From the NCBI RefSeq assembly GCF_025947185.1, contig NZ_CP110001.1, positions 248,001 through 312,000 on the forward strand: 64,000 nucleotides of DNA, given 5' to 3'. Below, one piece after another: positions 17,923 to 25,186 of this stretch (position 1 is the stretch's first letter; every line of letters begins with the position of its first letter). Position numbers and translations under genes: made by a program. The notes beneath the pieces were generated by a model. That model was not told where the DNA came from. It saw nothing but the letters and a program-made list of their open reading frames with translations, and did no database searches. The stretch is from Flavobacterium sp. N2038 (GTDB lineage: Bacteria > Bacteroidota > Bacteroidia > Flavobacteriales > Flavobacteriaceae).

Positions 17923-18744
17923 TTATTTTCGTTCTAAAATCTCCTTGCCATTTAAGTAATCAGAAGGTCTTTGTCCTAAAATCTTGAAGAAAGTGTTGCT
18001 AAAAGTCGGAACACTATTATAACCAACTTCTTGAGCTACCTCTTTTACAGAAAGCTTTCTTTCTAACAAAAGTTCAATCGCTTTTAAGATTCTTCGAATG
18101 GTATAATACTGAATAAAAGACATTCTGATATCCTTCTGGAACAAGCGATACAAAGAGCGCTCGCTGAAACCAAATTCATGTGCCACATTGGCAAACAGAA
18201 TTGTTTCGCCCAGATTATTCTCAATATAACGCAAAATTTTACCCAAACGAGCGTCTTTGGGCTGAGGCAATTCTAATGGCAAATTAGTATGACATATTTG
18301 AGGAAGAATCGCTTTTATGGCTTTTGCAATCACAAAATTTGGAGAACCTTTTTTCAAATCCCCATTCCATTGGTTGGTAAAAAGCATCATCTGAAGCAGT
18401 AAATTATTGACCGGATAAATACCTTCACTTTTATAGAATTCATTTTCATCTTTTTCAACCGGAAAATATAGATTCCGCATCATCACGTGTTCTGATTTTG
18501 GCTCAATACTGTGCTGTAAACCAGCCGGAATCCAGATAAAATGCCTTGCCGGTAAAAAATAAGATTTTGTTTCGGTTGTCACAAAAACCACATCACCTTC
18601 TGCATAAAGCATTTGTGCTTTTTCGTGTTTATGTGTTGGAACAAATAATTCGCCCATTATATCATGATGACAGTAAATGCTTTTTTTATCGGCATCTACT
18701 TTCTTGATATAATATTTGTCTATTTTAAAAGTTGATTGTTCCAT
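17923..18744 (-). CDS. AraC family transcriptional regulator
   Basis: About 273 residues from ATG 18744 (MEQSTFKIDKYY), chosen over an upstream ATG that adds an unlikely lead. The N-terminal half is a cupin-like sensor (HDIMGELFVPTHKHEKAQMLYAEGD, residues ~25-90). The C-terminal ~100 residues are the two helix-turn-helix units (ILFANVAHEFGFSERSLYRLFQ and VKEVAQEVGYNSVPTFSNTFFKILGQRPSDY). It lies just upstream of, and in the same orientation as, the TolC-HlyD-MFS operon and is its most likely regulator, probably in response to a small toxic compound. Confidence 0.9.
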   Translation of the reverse strand: MEQSTFKIDKYYIKKVDADKKSIYCHHDIMGELFVPTHKHEKAQMLYAEGDVVFVTTETKSYFLPARHFIWIPAGLQHSIEPKSEHVMMRNLYFPVEKDENEFYKSEGIYPVNNLLLQMMLFTNQWNGDLKKGSPNFVIAKAIKAILPQICHTNLPLELPQPKDARLGKILRYIENNLGETILFANVAHEFGFSERSLYRLFQKDIRMSFIQYYTIRRILKAIELLLERKLSVKEVAQEVGYNSVPTFSNTFFKILGQRPSDYLNGKEILERK

Positions 18745-18766
18745 AATATAAAGATAGGAGAAATTT

Positions 18767-18886
18767 AACCGCAAAGCACGCAAGGTCTTTTTTCTAACAT
18801 CACGCTCATAAACGCAAAGTTCGCAAAGCTATATGAATAAACCTTTGCGAACTTTGCGTAAATCTTTGCACTCTTTGCGGTTAAAC
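18767..18886. repeat. Single copy of the AACCGCAAAG nested inverted repeat
   Basis: It has the same plan as the tandem block at 9714: an AACCGCAAAGCACGCAAGG start, AACGCAAAGTTCGCAAAGCT with its inverse, and a CTCTTTGCGGTTAA end. It lies directly upstream of the AraC gene and could form a long hairpin. Confidence 0.85.
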
Positions 18887-18902
18887 CTCGCAAAGTTTAT
18901 AT

Positions 18903-18931
18903 AAAAAAAATGCCTCTCATAATGAGAGGCA
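18903..18931 (-). terminator. Terminator of tRNA-Asp copy 1
   Basis: The stem TGCCTCTCAT / ATGAGAGGCA is followed on the minus strand by a run of eight T, 17 nt past the tRNA 3' end. Confidence 0.85.
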
Positions 18932-18947
18932 TTTTAAACAACTTAGG

Positions 18948-19021
18948 CGGTCTGGACGGGACTCGAACCCGCGACCCCATGCGTGACAGGCATGTATTCT
19001 AACCAACTGAACTACCAAACC
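18948..19021 (-). tRNA. tRNA-Asp (anticodon GUC), copy 1
   Basis: On the minus strand the acceptor arms GGTTTGG / CCAGACC pair, the anticodon loop CTGTCAC has GTC, and the T-arm GCGGGTTCGAGTCCCGT is complete. The discriminator is G and CCA is not fully encoded (CCT). It is identical over 74 nt to the copy at 20375. Confidence 0.95.
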
Positions 19022-19038
19022 CTGCGTTATTGCGAGTG

Positions 19039-19069
19039 CAAAAATACAACAGATCTTTGATTTTGCAAG
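19039..19069 (-). promoter_or_regulatory. Promoter of tRNA-Asp copy 1
   Basis: On the minus strand a CTTG (-33 position), a 19-nt spacer and TATTTTTG (TAnnTTTG) precede the tRNA by 17 nt. The arrangement is the same as at copy 2. Confidence 0.7.
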
Positions 19070-19740
19070 CTTTTTTTTCAAATAAAAATCGATAAATTTT
19101 TAATTGGTTAAATTCCAATATTTTAAAACCTCTTGTTTTTATTAAAAATACAGAATTTTCTTTCTCTATAGCTATAAAAAGCGCCAAAGTCAAAAGCCAA
19201 AACAGCACAAAGCTTAGAAAAACCTCGCGTTCTTTACCTAAATCACCCCATTCTTTCCAATTAAACTACATAAGCAAAAACGCAAAACCGACAAAGCATA
19301 AAAAAACCTGGCGGACTTTGTGTAAATCTTAATACTATTTAACCTGTTGGGTGTAATTAAACTAAAAATCCCATATGTTTTTATATCAAAAAAGACATCA
19401 ATAGAAACTACAGAACGAAGCAGTCCACAAACAACTTACCACAAATACTCCTCTTTATCAAATACAAAACAACGAGATTTTTCTACCATAGTAATTTAAA
19501 AACAAAACACTAATACTTAACCACTTACAACTTTTTCATTTCATCAATAATTTATAAATTATCTATGTTATAATTCATAATTCACAAAAATAAAGCACTT
19601 ATATCAGAATAAAACTCAATATTTGTAAGGATAAGTATTAAGTTTTCCTAAATAACTGAATACCTATTTGATGTTACAGACATAAGTTCCAAGTGTCTTA
19701 ATATGATTGGAATATCAACTAAACAAAAAAACCACAAATT
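19070..19740. other. AT-rich spacer upstream of the GG-leader peptide gene
   Basis: A long stretch without a convincing gene. A decayed AACGCAAAACCGACAAAGC repeat lies near 19278-19330. The remaining ~400 bases before 19741 are very AT-rich with only short reading frames and no clear TAnnTTTG box close to the peptide gene. A 69-codon minus-strand frame overlaps the tRNA and is rejected. Confidence 0.5.
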
Positions 19741-19929
19741 ATGTTGAAAAAATTATGCCTAAATGGTGCTGTAGAATTAACTGTAAATGAATTAAAATCT
19801 ATCAACGGCGGAGTTAATTATCCAGAGTGTCCAATTCAAGACACCTCTAAAAACTGTTTTGACGGACCATCTCATTGTCCAAATCCAGGCAAACTACCTA
19901 TTTGCGTTAAGGATAGCGATCTTCAATAG
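19741..19929 (+). CDS. Small double-glycine-leader peptide (bacteriocin/natural-product precursor-like)
   Basis: A 62-residue peptide. Residues 1-24 look like a GG-type leader: MLKKL, then ELTVNELKSINGG with Gly23-Gly24 at the expected cleavage site of C39-peptidase ABC exporters. The predicted 38-residue core has four cysteines (30, 39, 46, 55), prolines and acidic residues, suggesting two disulfides or a modified peptide. Leaders of this L-x-x-x-E-L-K-x-I-x-GG form occur in Bacteroidota bacteriocin-like precursors. No transporter, peptidase or modification enzyme is nearby, so it must rely on one encoded elsewhere. It is followed by a strong terminator. Confidence 0.75.
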   Translation: MLKKLCLNGAVELTVNELKSINGGVNYPECPIQDTSKNCFDGPSHCPNPGKLPICVKDSDLQ

Positions 19930-19964
19930 ACAGCAATACTTTAAATTCATCCATTTGAATTACG

Positions 19965-19992
19965 ATAGAGAGGGAATTAATTCCCTCTCTAT
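19965..19992 (+). terminator. Terminator of the GG-leader peptide gene
   Basis: A perfect palindrome whose left arm is AGAGAGGGAATT and right arm AATTCCCTCTCT, extended by two further pairs, lies 36 nt after the stop and is followed by ATTTTC. Its strength supports the small gene being transcribed. Confidence 0.7.
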
Positions 19993-20054
19993 TATTTTCA
20001 TCAATCACCATCCTTATTAATTTCAAACCATTGAATTAAAGTATAGACAGCTTA

Positions 20055-20117
20055 AAAACACAAAGTCCGCAAAGCTTAAAAAACTTTGCGGACTTTGCGT
20101 TCCCGATAGCTATCGGG
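20055..20117. repeat. Partial copy of the GCAAAG inverted repeat with CCCGATAGCTATCGGG
   Basis: ACAAAGTCCGCAAAGCTT is followed by AACTTTGCGGACTTTGCGT and the 16-bp palindrome at 20102-20117. This is a shortened member of the 9714 family. The rest of the gap up to 20334 has no gene. Confidence 0.75.
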
Positions 20118-20334
20118 ATAGCGTTCTTTGCAGTTAAATCTTCACAATCCAATTTTGGAATTTGGAATTTTTAAAGTGCATTTAGGAATTGGAATTTACC
20201 TTTCATAAAAGGTCTTAAATCAAAAAAGCCATCCACAAAAGTGGAAAGCTTTTCATTGGTCTAACTACTAAACCAGCTACGAGTTACAAAGTCGTAGCAA
20301 AACAACACAACTATTTTAGATACCGTATTTGGGC

Positions 20335-20360
20335 AAAAAAGCCTTTCTGTTACGAAAGGC
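20335..20360 (-). terminator. Terminator of tRNA-Asp copy 2
   Basis: The stem GCCTTTC / GAAAGGC with a short loop is followed on the minus strand by TTTTTT, 15 nt past the tRNA. Its sequence differs from the terminator of copy 1. Confidence 0.8.
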
Positions 20361-20374
20361 TTTTCCCAATATTG

Positions 20375-20448
20375 CGGTCTGGACGGGACTCGAACCCGCG
20401 ACCCCATGCGTGACAGGCATGTATTCTAACCAACTGAACTACCAAACC
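20375..20448 (-). tRNA. tRNA-Asp (anticodon GUC), copy 2
   Basis: Identical over 74 nt to the gene at 18948-19021, in the same orientation, with the same 5'-flank CTGCGTTATTGCG and a promoter box TATCTTTG. It is a duplicated tRNA unit separated by 1.35 kb. Confidence 0.95.
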
Positions 20449-20466
20449 TCTGCGTTATTGCGGTTG

Positions 20467-20497
20467 CAAAGATAGTACAGAATTTCATTTCTGCAAG
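20467..20497 (-). promoter_or_regulatory. Promoter of tRNA-Asp copy 2
   Basis: On the minus strand CTTG, a 19-nt spacer and TATCTTTG precede the tRNA; spacing is identical to copy 1. Confidence 0.7.
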
Positions 20498-20534
20498 TGT
20501 TTTTATAAAAAAAATCAAATAATTATTTAAATTA

Positions 20535-21461
20535 TTATCCAAAGTTTTGTTTTTCAACCAAATAAGTCGTCAATATTTTTTCAAAATTATCACCAACATT
20601 TACCGGAACATACTTAATTTGGTTCTTTGCACAGGTTAAAGCCAGATTTTTAAAATATACTTCTACCCTTTCTTCGTAGGCTGTTTTTACATTATCGGCA
20701 AAAATCGAAACCTCTTCACCGGTTTCTACATCAATAAATTTTCTTGGTGCATTATCAAAATCAAACTTCAATTCAGTTTGATTATCAACTACATGAAACA
20801 AAACTACCTTGTGCTTATTGTGTTTAAGATGTTGTAATGCATTAAAAAGCTTTTCATCATCTGCGGTTTGAAACATATCGGTGAACAAAATAATCATCGA
20901 ACGGCGGTGCATTTTCTCCGCAATCTGATGCAGATAGGTGATCGTGTCCGTGCTTTTCTTAACTTTTGGCTGTACTAATAATTCTTCCAGTTTATTCAAA
21001 AGCATTCTATGATGGCGATCGCTTCCTTTTTCTGGCGCGTAATATTCATATTTATCAGAGAAAACGCTTAAACCAACGGCATCGCGCTGTTTCTTTAGAA
21101 TATTCATTAAAACCGCCGAGGCCAAAACCGCAAAACCAATCTTCTTTTCGTAAAAAGGCTGATTTGATTTTAGTTCCGGATAATGCATTGACGACGAATT
21201 ATCTACAATAAGATGGCAGCGTAAATTGGTTTCTTCCTCAAAACGTTTTGTATACAAACGATCTGTCTTGGCAAACAATTTCCAATCGATATGTTTGGTG
21301 CTTTCGCCGGCATTATAGACTTTATGCTCCGCAAATTCGGCCGAAAATCCATGAAACGGACTCTTGTGCATTCCGGATATAAAACCTTCCACAACCTGAT
21401 TGGCCAGCATTTCGAGATGCTGAAAACTGGAGACTTTCTCTATTTCCGATTCAATTTTCAT
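20535..21461 (-). CDS. DUF58 domain-containing protein
   Basis: A 308-residue soluble protein. The DUF58 signature is clear: EFAEHKVYNAGESTKHIDWKLFAKTDRLYTKRFEEE near residue 45, followed by a von Willebrand A-like fold with LIVDNSSSMHYP and IILFTDMF. Such proteins often accompany MoxR ATPases and help assemble or regulate complexes at the membrane; no MoxR gene is visible here. It overlaps the M1 aminopeptidase gene by 4 bp and is downstream of it, so the two are co-transcribed. Confidence 0.9.
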   Translation of the reverse strand: MKIESEIEKVSSFQHLEMLANQVVEGFISGMHKSPFHGFSAEFAEHKVYNAGESTKHIDWKLFAKTDRLYTKRFEEETNLRCHLIVDNSSSMHYPELKSNQPFYEKKIGFAVLASAVLMNILKKQRDAVGLSVFSDKYEYYAPEKGSDRHHRMLLNKLEELLVQPKVKKSTDTITYLHQIAEKMHRRSMIILFTDMFQTADDEKLFNALQHLKHNKHKVVLFHVVDNQTELKFDFDNAPRKFIDVETGEEVSIFADNVKTAYEERVEVYFKNLALTCAKNQIKYVPVNVGDNFEKILTTYLVEKQNFG

Positions 21462-24031
21462 TCGGTTTCTTTTTTAATATTTTGTGCTTTATAAAGCAAA
21501 TCTGTCGCCTGAAACAGTTTACGCTTCAGGATCGGACTAAAATTAGGGTTTTCTTTTAAGAATCGCTGTACTTCATCAAAAGCAAATTTCGACGAATATT
21601 TTCCAACGGTATTATCCAGCCAGTCTTTTGGGAAGAAAATATCTCCCGTACGCTGAATTTCATCTACCAAATCTAATGAAAATCTGATATACTTTTGCGC
21701 ACTTTCCTGACGAAGCGGATGATTTACATTTGACAAACCAACAGAAACCCATGATTCTTTCTCGCGATTGGCATCGTCTTTTAAAGATTCTATAAAAGCA
21801 AATCGAACCGATTCATCTTTTGATAAGGATGGAAGCAGAAATTCAAATCGTTTCTTTTTGTCCGGATTTGTAATCGTTGTGCTGGTTTTTTCTAAGATTT
21901 CATCGGCTTTATCATGTTTGAAAATAGCCAGATTCATGGCCATATTGGTAAAATCGTCTTCATTTAATTTCAAATTAGGAATCACAACTTCTTTGTTCCA
22001 GATTTGATATAATTTGGTTTTAGCCGAATCGGAATACGCAATCGAACTAAACAATCCAAATAATGTCTTTTTAATATTGGCTGATAAATTGGTTTGTAAA
22101 CGTTCGTACAAAACACCCTCAAGCTGTTTCTGAATTTTATTCTGCTGTTCTACTGTAAAGAATCTCCAATAAATTGTGTTCAGGTTATTGGAAACCATTC
22201 GCAAAACCAACTCATTTTCTTCGGTTTGAATTCCTTTAAAAAAGCAATCAAAAGCTTTATCTGTTGAAATAGTCCCGATTAACATATTTTCGTATAGATT
22301 ACTATAAGCAGAAGCCCTTGCTACCTCATCTTTTAAACTGGAAACAATATTTAAATGATTCCCGTCAAGCGGAAAAACACCGTATCCAAAACCATTATAA
22401 TTATAAATAATCGTAAGCGGTTTTTCAAGTCCGATAGCCTCTTTTAAAACCAGGTTTTTCTCTTTAATATTGACAGATAAAACCTTTACATTATCAGCAT
22501 AAACTAAACCAATCTGAAAGATTTGAGGCCAGATATTGTTTGATTTATCTTCTGCTTTTTGGAAAATTTCAAACTTCCTGATTCTGTTTTGCGCATCGAA
22601 CTCTATTTTATCTGAGAAAATAGCCCTTCCGGATTTGTTTACCCAAACGTCGCTCCATTTCTTCATATCCAGAGGTGTTTCGGCATCCAGGATTTCTACC
22701 AGATTATTCCAGTCAGCATTATCGTTGGCGTATTTCTGAATGTATTTTTGAATCCCTTTCCGGAAAGCATCTTTTCCCATTGAAGCTTCGAGCTGACGCA
22801 TCATAATGGGCGCTTTATTGTAAATAATAGCTCCGTAAAGAGAACCGGCGTCTTTCAAATTAGCCAAATGTTGTTTTATCGCATGCGTTCCCAATGAGCG
22901 ATCTTCCGCATAAGCACTACTATAGTGAGACGTAAAAAACTGCAGATTATGATTGACTTTCGGAAAAATTGGGCTCATGATTTTATCAGCCATAAAATTG
23001 GCAAAAACCTCTTTCATCCAGACATCGTCAAACCATTTCATGGTAACCAAATCGCCAAACCACATATGCGAAGTTTCGTGAGCAATAAGTTTGGCTCGGT
23101 TTAGTTTCTCACTGTCGGTTGCGCTGTTGTCCAGAAACAAAGTAGATTCCCGGTACTGAATCGCGCCGACATGCTCCATTCCGCCATATTGAAAAACAGG
23201 AATCGAAGCAAAATCCAGTTTCTGAAAAGGGAATTTATAATTGGTATATTTTTCTAAGAAATCTAAAGATTGCTGGTGCAGACTGAAAATCGTATCTGTA
23301 CTTGTTTTTATCTTTTCGGGATTGTTTTCACGATACAACATCGTCATTTCAAGTCCCGGTTTCTGAGTAACACTTTTAAATTTTCCGGCAACAAAAGAAA
23401 ATAAATACGTACTCATTTTGTCTGATTCTCCAAAAGTGTACAAGGTAAAATCTCCTTTTTCGACTTTCTCTTTTACATCGGCTCCTGCCAAAACCGACCA
23501 GTCTTTAGGCACAGAAAAACTCAATTTATAAGTCGCTTTCAAATCCGGTTGATCAAAACAAGGAAACAAAGTGCTCGCACGATCCGGAACTAATAAAGTA
23601 TAGAGAAAATCGTCGTTTCTGTTCAATGATAAATTACCTGCGATAAAAGAAATTGAAATGGTATTTTTTCCTAAAATCAAATCTTTTTGATCTATAAAGA
23701 TATGTCCGTCTTCATGATTGATTACACTGTTTTTTTGATTAACTAGAATTGATTTTATATTTTCAGATTTCTCTTTAAAATCCAGAACCAACGACTGGCT
23801 TAAATCAATTAGAACCAAATTCAAGTCCAATTTAGAATTAATGTTTTCATTTTTTTGGTTTGGAATTTCAAATAAAAGTCCATAGGTCAAATCAGAAATT
23901 TGATATTTTCTAAAATTAGCCAGTTGCTCTGAAACACCATTTTCTACTAAAAATTTTTCTTTTGGTTTTGATTGTGAAAAACCAAAATTTATCAATAACA
24001 AAAAAGAAAAAAGGCTGTGAATAATTTTCAT
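21458..24031 (-). CDS. M1 family aminopeptidase
   Basis: An 857-residue exported zinc aminopeptidase (signal MKIIHSLFSFLLLINFGFSQ). The substrate-binding motif is YGGMEHVGAIQYR. The zinc motif HETSHMWFGD (HExxH) is followed 18 residues on by the third ligand in MKEVFANF. The long C-terminal alpha-helical domain is present. It would trim N-terminal residues from peptides in the periplasm. It is the first gene of a pair with the DUF58 gene. Confidence 0.93.
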   Translation of the reverse strand: MKIIHSLFSFLLLINFGFSQSKPKEKFLVENGVSEQLANFRKYQISDLTYGLLFEIPNQKNENINSKLDLNLVLIDLSQSLVLDFKEKSENIKSILVNQKNSVINHEDGHIFIDQKDLILGKNTISISFIAGNLSLNRNDDFLYTLLVPDRASTLFPCFDQPDLKATYKLSFSVPKDWSVLAGADVKEKVEKGDFTLYTFGESDKMSTYLFSFVAGKFKSVTQKPGLEMTMLYRENNPEKIKTSTDTIFSLHQQSLDFLEKYTNYKFPFQKLDFASIPVFQYGGMEHVGAIQYRESTLFLDNSATDSEKLNRAKLIAHETSHMWFGDLVTMKWFDDVWMKEVFANFMADKIMSPIFPKVNHNLQFFTSHYSSAYAEDRSLGTHAIKQHLANLKDAGSLYGAIIYNKAPIMMRQLEASMGKDAFRKGIQKYIQKYANDNADWNNLVEILDAETPLDMKKWSDVWVNKSGRAIFSDKIEFDAQNRIRKFEIFQKAEDKSNNIWPQIFQIGLVYADNVKVLSVNIKEKNLVLKEAIGLEKPLTIIYNYNGFGYGVFPLDGNHLNIVSSLKDEVARASAYSNLYENMLIGTISTDKAFDCFFKGIQTEENELVLRMVSNNLNTIYWRFFTVEQQNKIQKQLEGVLYERLQTNLSANIKKTLFGLFSSIAYSDSAKTKLYQIWNKEVVIPNLKLNEDDFTNMAMNLAIFKHDKADEILEKTSTTITNPDKKKRFEFLLPSLSKDESVRFAFIESLKDDANREKESWVSVGLSNVNHPLRQESAQKYIRFSLDLVDEIQRTGDIFFPKDWLDNTVGKYSSKFAFDEVQRFLKENPNFSPILKRKLFQATDLLYKAQNIKKETE

Positions 24032-24070
24032 TTTTAAAGGAATATATGATTCGTTAAAAATAAAAAATGT

Positions 24071-24548
24071 TTGCCACGAATTTCACTAATTAGCACTAAT
24101 TATTTATTTTGAGATTACTTAAAAAGCTTTGTTATAGATTAAATAATTCCCGCAGATTAGAAAATCATTTGAAGTTTTAATTCGCGAAAATTGGTGAAAT
24201 TCGCGGCAAAAAAATCCTTTTAATCATTGAAATCTGTGGCTAATAGAAAATAAAATAAAGTTGCCACAAATTTCACTAATTAGCACTAATTATTTATTTT
24301 GAAATTGCTTAAAAAGCTTTGTTATAGATTAAATAATTCCCACAGATTAGGAAATCATTTGAGTTTTAATTCGCGAAAATTGGCGAAATTAGTGGCAAAA
24401 AAATCCTTTTTAATCATTGAAATCTGTGGCTAATAAAAATAAAAAAGGCTGCAACGAATTCACGAATTATTGCTTTAATTAATTCGTGAAAATTGGTGAA
24501 ATTCGTGGCAAAAAAAACCTTTTAATCGGTGAAATCTGTGGCTAATAA
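24071..24548. repeat. Tandem array of a ~176-bp inverted-repeat unit (two full, one truncated)
   Basis: Units at 24071-24246 and 24261-24436 are nearly identical, and a shortened one covers about 24449-24548. Each begins TTGCCAC(A/G)AATTTCAC, ends GTGAAATTCG(C/T)GGCAA with AATCTGTGGCTAAT, and contains AATTCGCGAAAATTGG. The ends of each unit are therefore complementary. They fill the gap downstream of the M1 gene. A related single unit is at 57593. Confidence 0.9.
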
Positions 24549-24552
24549 AAAT

Positions 24553-24580
24553 AAAAAAGGCTTGACTTTCGCCAAACCTT
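24553..24580 (-). terminator. Terminator of trxA
   Basis: On the minus strand AAGGTTTGGC..TCAAGCCTT pairs (one G-T) and is followed by TTTTTT, 26 nt after the thioredoxin stop. Confidence 0.75.
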
Positions 24581-24605
24581 CTTTATATAAATCATAATCT
24601 TACGA

Positions 24606-24923
24606 TTACAATAAAGCGTCTAAACTATCTGCGTAGGTTTGTTTTGGAGCTACTCCAACTTGTTTTCCTACTACTTCACCGTTATGAAACACCAAAACGG
24701 TTGGTATGTTACGCACACCATATTTTGCAGCAAATTCCTGGTTTGCATCTACATCGACTTTACCAACAACTACTTTTCCTGCGTACTCATCGCTCAATTG
24801 GTCAATGATTGGACCAACCATTCTACAAGGACCACACCATGCTGCCCAAAAATCTACCATCACCGGTTTATCTGATTTTAAAACTACTTCGTCAAAAGTA
24901 GCGTCTGTTATTGCTAATGCCAT
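24606..24923 (-). CDS. trxA: Thioredoxin
   Basis: A 105-residue cytosolic disulfide reductase with the active site WAAWCGPCRMVGP (Cys31/Cys34 region), the buried DVDANQEFAAKYGVRNIPTV loop with cis-Pro, and VGVAPKQ near the end. Size and motifs are those of classical thioredoxin 1. It is monocistronic, with a TAACTTTG promoter box upstream and its own terminator. Confidence 0.96.
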   Translation of the reverse strand: MALAITDATFDEVVLKSDKPVMVDFWAAWCGPCRMVGPIIDQLSDEYAGKVVVGKVDVDANQEFAAKYGVRNIPTVLVFHNGEVVGKQVGVAPKQTYADSLDALL

Positions 24924-24996
24924 AATAATTTTCTTTAAATGTTATTTCAGCTTTTGTCCCAAAAGACAAATTTTTTATATTCTTAAAACTGAAGTA

Positions 24997-25004
24997 CAAA
25001 GTTA
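24997..25004 (-). promoter_or_regulatory. Candidate -7 box of trxA
   Basis: TAACTTTG on the minus strand fits TAnnTTTG and would give a leader of about 65 nt. Confidence 0.45.
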
Positions 25005-25186
25005 GAAATTAAATACAAATGATACACCATCTCTAAATTAGTTTTGATTATAAATGTATTGTAAATAATTATATCATAAAAAACACATTCTCTACAGAAC
25101 CTTAACACTGTATTAATTTGAAAATCAATTTTTTAATTATGATGCTTTTTTATACTATCTTTAATGATCCAAAAAAATTTGTCCAA

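Noticed and set aside
18999..19208. 69-codon minus-strand frame overlapping tRNA-Asp copy 1
   Set aside because: It runs through the tRNA and its promoter, has no recognisable protein features and is not found at the second tRNA copy.
24071..24548. CRISPR array or insertion sequence
   Set aside because: There are only two to three long units with complementary ends and no transposase frame.
25118..25186. Upstream start of the AsmA protein
   Set aside because: It would put an extra hydrophobic stretch before the normal membrane anchor; the later ATG gives the usual N-terminus.
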